Of a stretch of 9,405 nt of DNA, positions 6,612-9,405 are shown piece by piece. Under the pieces are notes generated by a model. It saw only the letters and a list, made by a program, of their open reading frames with translations. It did no database searches and had not been told where the DNA came from. The stretch is from Chitinivibrionales bacterium. Lineage in GTDB: Bacteria; Fibrobacterota; Chitinivibrionia; Chitinivibrionales; JANQEN01. The stretch lies in contig JAUVGS010000043.1 of the NCBI GenBank assembly GCA_030593665.1, positions 1 to 9,405 on the forward strand, written 5' to 3'. Position 1 is the stretch's first letter. The number at the start of each line of letters is the position of its first letter. The position numbers and the translations under genes were made by a program.

Positions 6612-6938
6612 ATGCTCTATGCGCTCACCTTTTATGTTCCTGAAGATCACTGTGAAACAGTTAAAATGGCGCTCTTTGAAAAGGGGGCCGGCCGTTATGA
6701 CAAGTATGACTGCTGCGCGTGGCAGGTGAAAGGTGATGGCCAGTACCGGCCGCTTGAAGGCAGCAATCCATATCTCGGCAAAGAAGGGCAAATCGAACGT
6801 GCTGCTGAGTATAAAGTTGAGATGATCTGCGATGGATCCGTGGTGAAAGGTGTCCTTGAAGAATTGATCAGGGTACATCCCTTTGAAGAGGTCGCATACA
6901 GTGTGTGGGAATTAAAAACCTTGAGTGATTTTAATTAA
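6612..6938 (+). CDS. Stand-alone NIF3/YqfO-type CutA-like domain protein
   Basis: This 108-residue protein matches the PII/CutA-like domain that is inserted in many bacterial NIF3 (YqfO) proteins and also occurs alone. Visible signatures are the early strand LYALTFYVP, the KGAGRYDKYDCCAW loop at residues 24-37, the GQYRPLEGSNPYLGKEGQ segment at 43-60, an acidic AAEYKVEMIC strand, and the hallmark HPFEEVAYSVWEL at 89-101. It lacks the two metal-binding NIF3 halves, so it is unlikely to be a NIF3 hydrolase. Stand-alone copies are trimeric by family analogy and of unknown function, perhaps metal or ligand binding. It is cytoplasmic with no signal peptide. AAGGA at 6599-6603 is 8 bp before the ATG and supports the start. 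Gaps of more than 150 bp on both sides suggest its own transcript. Confidence 0.88.
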   Translation: MLYALTFYVPEDHCETVKMALFEKGAGRYDKYDCCAWQVKGDGQYRPLEGSNPYLGKEGQIERAAEYKVEMICDGSVVKGVLEELIRVHPFEEVAYSVWELKTLSDFN

Positions 6939-7027
6939 TTCCTGTTAAGCATTGACAAGTGCGCCCCTGAATTCCCCGGAGGGGGACTTCGTACCAGGGA
7001 TACTTTTATATACAGCAAAAAAAAGTC

Positions 7028-7040
7028 CGCCTGAAAGGCG
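7028..7040 (-). terminator. Possible minus-strand terminator-like hairpin
   Basis: CGCCT-GAA-AGGCG (7028-7040) is preceded by eight A residues at 7017-7024. Read on the minus strand it is a 5-bp GC hairpin followed, after three bases, by a T8 tract. No minus-strand gene ends here, so it could only stop antisense or read-through transcription. The stem is short and the call is weak. Confidence 0.25.
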
Positions 7041-7182
7041 TTAAGTTAATACCTTTAGAAATAATTCTTCTATGCAAAAACAATTTAAAGACTGGGGGTA
7101 TATTACATAATCGGTAAATTGGAGTTGACTGAAGCAACTTAAAATTAGTATTCGCTATTTTTTTATATCATTCGAAACTGTT

Positions 7183-7893
7183 ATGCAAAAAAAACAACAG
7201 CACAATATATATATGCGTATATATGAATGGTTATTCAATTCCTACGGCCCTCAGGGCTGGTGGCCGGTTATGAGTCACCGGGGAAAGAATCCCACTATGA
7301 CCGGGAATTTCAGAGGGTATCATCCGGGAGATTATTCCTATCCGAAAAATAACTCACAACGATTTGAAATCTGTATTGGCGCGATTCTCACTCAGAATAC
7401 AGCCTGGGTTAATGTTGAGAAAGCACTGCTTAATCTCAGGCAGGCCAGGTGCCTGTCACCACGCAAAATAGAGCAACTTGACGATCAGAAATTGAAGGAT
7501 CTGATCAGGCCTGCCGGTTATTATAATCAGAAAGCTCGGTATGTGCGAAATTTTACGGAATTGTATCTGTCGCTGAAAGGATGGGTACCCGGTCGTGATG
7601 AGGTGCTGCGATGCAAAGGGGTTGGGGATGAGACGGCAGATTCGATGCTGCTCTATGCCTGTGGCGTTCCTGAATTTGTCATTGACGCCTATACCAAAAG
7701 AATTTTTTCTCATCTTGGATTATGTACATATGATGTGAAATATATTGATTTGAAAATGCTGTTTGAAAGTAACTTGCCCGAAGAGGTGCTACTCTTCCAG
7801 GAGTACCACGCACTTATTGTGGAACATGCGAAGCGGTACTATAATAAAAAGCCGTATGGTATTAACGATCCCTTATTACAGGTACTGAAATAA
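7183..7893 (+). CDS. Endonuclease III-related HhH-GPD protein (COG2231-like)
   Basis: This 236-residue protein belongs to the helix-hairpin-helix/GPD base-excision glycosylase superfamily. It is closest to the endonuclease III-related group that includes Helicobacter MagIII. Group-typical features are YGPQGWWPV near the N-terminus, FEICIGAILTQNTAWVNVEKAL (residues 61-82), LIRPAGYYNQKARYV (107-121), the HhH segment CKGVGDETADSMLLYA (144-159) and the catalytic Asp in FVIDAYTKRI (D168). The Lys used by bifunctional EndoIII lyases is Glu150 here, so a monofunctional glycosylase acting on alkylated or other damaged bases is more likely. The C-terminal Fe-S loop has lost its cysteines. No Shine-Dalgarno marks the start; ATG 7213 (residue 11) is an equally plausible start and would still retain YEWLFNSYGPQGWWP. 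It is probably expressed alone. Substrate is unknown. Confidence 0.9.
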   Translation: MQKKQQHNIYMRIYEWLFNSYGPQGWWPVMSHRGKNPTMTGNFRGYHPGDYSYPKNNSQRFEICIGAILTQNTAWVNVEKALLNLRQARCLSPRKIEQLDDQKLKDLIRPAGYYNQKARYVRNFTELYLSLKGWVPGRDEVLRCKGVGDETADSMLLYACGVPEFVIDAYTKRIFSHLGLCTYDVKYIDLKMLFESNLPEEVLLFQEYHALIVEHAKRYYNKKPYGINDPLLQVLK

Positions 7894-7970
7894 TCCCCTT
7901 TTTACTTCATGACTCCCGCGTTATATTTTGAATGCTCATTATAAACACTGAAACAAGTATTAATCACTCC

Positions 7971-9149
7971 ATGAAGACACGTATTACAGCTATAATTCCC
8001 ACGTATAACAATGCAGCAACCCTTGCAGAGGTTATTGAAAGGGTAGCGCGGTTTCTGCCGGATATTATTGTCGTTAATGACGGCTCAACCGATACAACGG
8101 CAGATATATTGGCCAACCGGAATGACTGTACCGTCATTTTTTTCTCTGAAAACCGCGGGAAGGGTTGTGCTCTTCTGGCCGGTTTTGAAAAAGCGGAAGA
8201 ATCGGGATTTACCCATGCGATCACTATTGACAGTGACGGACAGCATTTGCCTGAAGATATACCGCTTTTAATAAAGAGCATAGATATTAATCCGGAGACT
8301 CTCTGGGTCGGCAATCGAATACTTCCCTATACAGAGGGAGAAAAGCCGCCGGTACGCTCGATCTTCGGAAGAAAGTTTGGTAATTTCTGGTATAAATTCA
8401 ATACCGGTATCGTTCTTCACGATACACAGTGCGGCTTCCGCGCATACCCGCTTAAGGAAATTCGGGCGTTGCCCTGTCAGGGGAAACGGTACGAGTATGA
8501 GCAGGAGGCGCTGGTTAAAGCTGCATGGAACGGTATCCCTGTTAAAGAGGTTCCGATACGACTCTATTATCTTCCCGCAGATAAAGTTGTTTCGCATTTC
8601 AGGCCGGTTCGTGATTTTATACGTATCAGTAAAGTGAACTCAAAGGCCGCAATCACCAGGATTCTTTTGCCGGTAACCGCATTAGAGGTGCCGGGGGCAA
8701 CGTGGCGGGAAAAGATCATCGCACTTGCAAAGCATGAATTACGGGCGAATACCTCACCGAAGAAAGCGGCGTCATCCGTCTCGCTGGGTGTCTTCATGGG
8801 AATATTTCCCATTCATGGCTTTCAGGTTGCCACGCTGATGGGATTGACCTTTCTGCTGCGGCTTAATCGGCCCCTTGCCATTTTAGGGGTGTGTGTATCC
8901 TCTCCGCCTTTTATGCCGTTTCTTATTGTAGTGGCTGTTGCCACCGGACGGTTGGTACTGCCGCCGGACCTTATCATGCTGCAGGGCCAGAAGACCGCTC
9001 AAATTCTGGCACAGGGCGCACTAGAGTTCGTTGTCGGCAGCACGATTCTATCCATTGTTGCAGGTATTGCCGCCTATTTTATCACCTTTCCGATGTTTCA
9101 GCAACTTACCAAAAAACGACTCTTTAAGAAGCTGGAGTCTTCATCATGA
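7971..9149 (+). CDS. Family 2 glycosyltransferase fused to DUF2062
   Basis: This 392-residue bifunctional-looking membrane protein begins with a GT-A fold (GT2) domain: IPTYNN at residues 9-14, VVNDGSTD at 34-41, NRGKG at 61-65, the metal-binding DSDGQH at 87-92, GNR at 114-116 and CGFRAYP at 154-160. It would transfer a sugar from an NDP- or polyprenyl-sugar on the cytoplasmic face. From about residue 255 it continues as DUF2062, seen as SPKKAASSVSLGVFMGIFPIHGFQ and SSPPFMPFLIVV, with two or three hydrophobic membrane segments and a basic tail. GT2-DUF2062 fusions are found beside lipid or aryl-polyene-type biosynthesis and MMPL exporter genes. The stop codon overlaps the next start by 4 bp (ATGA), so translation is coupled to the exporter. 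An upstream ATG at 7932 adds 13 unconserved residues. Neither start has a clear Shine-Dalgarno; I prefer 7971 because the GT2 domain begins there. Confidence 0.92.
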   Translation: MKTRITAIIPTYNNAATLAEVIERVARFLPDIIVVNDGSTDTTADILANRNDCTVIFFSENRGKGCALLAGFEKAEESGFTHAITIDSDGQHLPEDIPLLIKSIDINPETLWVGNRILPYTEGEKPPVRSIFGRKFGNFWYKFNTGIVLHDTQCGFRAYPLKEIRALPCQGKRYEYEQEALVKAAWNGIPVKEVPIRLYYLPADKVVSHFRPVRDFIRISKVNSKAAITRILLPVTALEVPGATWREKIIALAKHELRANTSPKKAASSVSLGVFMGIFPIHGFQVATLMGLTFLLRLNRPLAILGVCVSSPPFMPFLIVVAVATGRLVLPPDLIMLQGQKTAQILAQGALEFVVGSTILSIVAGIAAYFITFPMFQQLTKKRLFKKLESSS

Positions 9150-9405
9150 TTGCGCAGTGTGCACAGTTCCTCCATCGCCACCGGAACCTCTCAATCATTA
9201 TTACTATTGCGGTCGTGATACTCTGTGCCGTTTTAATAAGTAAAGGCTCCTTTTCTCAGAGTGTAATGGATATGCTGCCGCTGGAAGATCGTGTTATTGC
9301 ACAGCATGTCCGCGTATTGACTGTTTTCAACACCATGGATCGTATCGTCTTTGAATTATCCTTTTCTGATACAACGAAGAAATTTAACCGGCTTGCTGAA
9401 ACCGC
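9146..9405 (+). CDS. MMPL/RND-superfamily predicted exporter, N-terminal part (runs off window)
   Basis: The first 86 codons are visible. The protein starts with a basic N-terminus (FLHRHRN), then one long hydrophobic helix (SIIITIAVVILCAVLI), then a periplasmic stretch with SQSVMDMLPLEDRVIAQHVRVL. This matches the start of MMPL-family predicted exporters (COG4258-like), where the first helix is followed by a D(I/M)LP motif and a strand such as RIVFELSFSD. These pump lipids or lipid-linked products across the inner membrane using the proton gradient. The ATG overlaps the stop of the glycosyltransferase gene (ATGA at 9146-9149). No other signal precedes it, as expected for translational coupling. 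The transport domain and its other helices lie outside the window, so the family call rests on the N-terminus and the neighbour. Confidence 0.75.
   Translation, partial: MIAQCAQFLHRHRNLSIIITIAVVILCAVLISKGSFSQSVMDMLPLEDRVIAQHVRVLTVFNTMDRIVFELSFSDTTKKFNRLAET

Noticed and set aside
6952..6957. A perfect TTGACA -35 hexamer after the NIF3-like gene
   Set aside because: At 16-18 bp downstream the sequence is GC-rich (around CCCCGG) with no -10-like hexamer.
1..9405. Mobile elements, CRISPR arrays, tRNA or rRNA, defence or phage modules
   Set aside because: I looked for transposase or integrase motifs, regularly spaced repeats, and phage or toxin-antitoxin-like genes among the open frames and found none.

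Overview
The window looks like an ordinary chromosomal stretch from a Gram-negative (diderm) bacterium. Base composition is moderate, by eye in the mid-40s % G+C. Two predicted secreted beta-barrel-like proteins, a Hanks-type Ser/Thr kinase with an extracytoplasmic repeat region, and a membrane-anchored roadblock/LC7 coiled-coil protein point to a lineage such as Fibrobacterota/Chitinispirillia or another deep-branching diderm phylum. That placement is inference; no rRNA or other phylogenetic marker is present. I see no tRNA, rRNA, CRISPR array, insertion sequence, phage gene or plasmid origin.

Layout, left to right. The window opens inside a transmembrane Ser/Thr protein kinase (1-1379, +), followed by a predicted outer-membrane protein (1473-2243, +). 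An SlyD-like FKBP prolyl isomerase (2327-2758, +) follows and is closed by a good intrinsic terminator (2800-2827). Next come an unrecognised four-helix membrane protein (2874-3509, +) and a small, very charged Arg-rich protein with a strong ribosome binding site (3596-3808, +). These converge, with a gap of only 28 bp, on the single minus-strand gene (3837-5120, -). That gene encodes an N-terminally membrane-anchored long coiled coil ending in a roadblock/LC7 domain.

A gene-free region of about 610 bp (5121-5731) separates this gene from a second predicted outer-membrane protein (5732-6457, +). It carries several perfect dyads, the longest abutting a TATAAT box just upstream of the OMP gene. 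After that come a stand-alone NIF3/YqfO CutA-like domain protein (6612-6938, +) and an endonuclease III-related HhH-GPD protein that lacks the Fe-S cysteines and the usual catalytic lysine (7183-7893, +). The window ends with a family 2 glycosyltransferase fused to DUF2062 (7971-9149, +). Its stop codon overlaps the start of an MMPL/RND-type exporter gene (9146 to the right edge, +).

How the genes work together. The only pair tied by clear operon logic is the glycosyltransferase-DUF2062 gene and the exporter, joined by an ATGA overlap; by association they are likely to make and export a glycosylated lipid or pigment-like envelope compound. The rest read as individually expressed envelope, signalling and housekeeping genes. 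The least conventional product is the membrane-tethered roadblock coiled coil, a candidate scaffold for a small Ras-like GTPase whose gene is not in the window.
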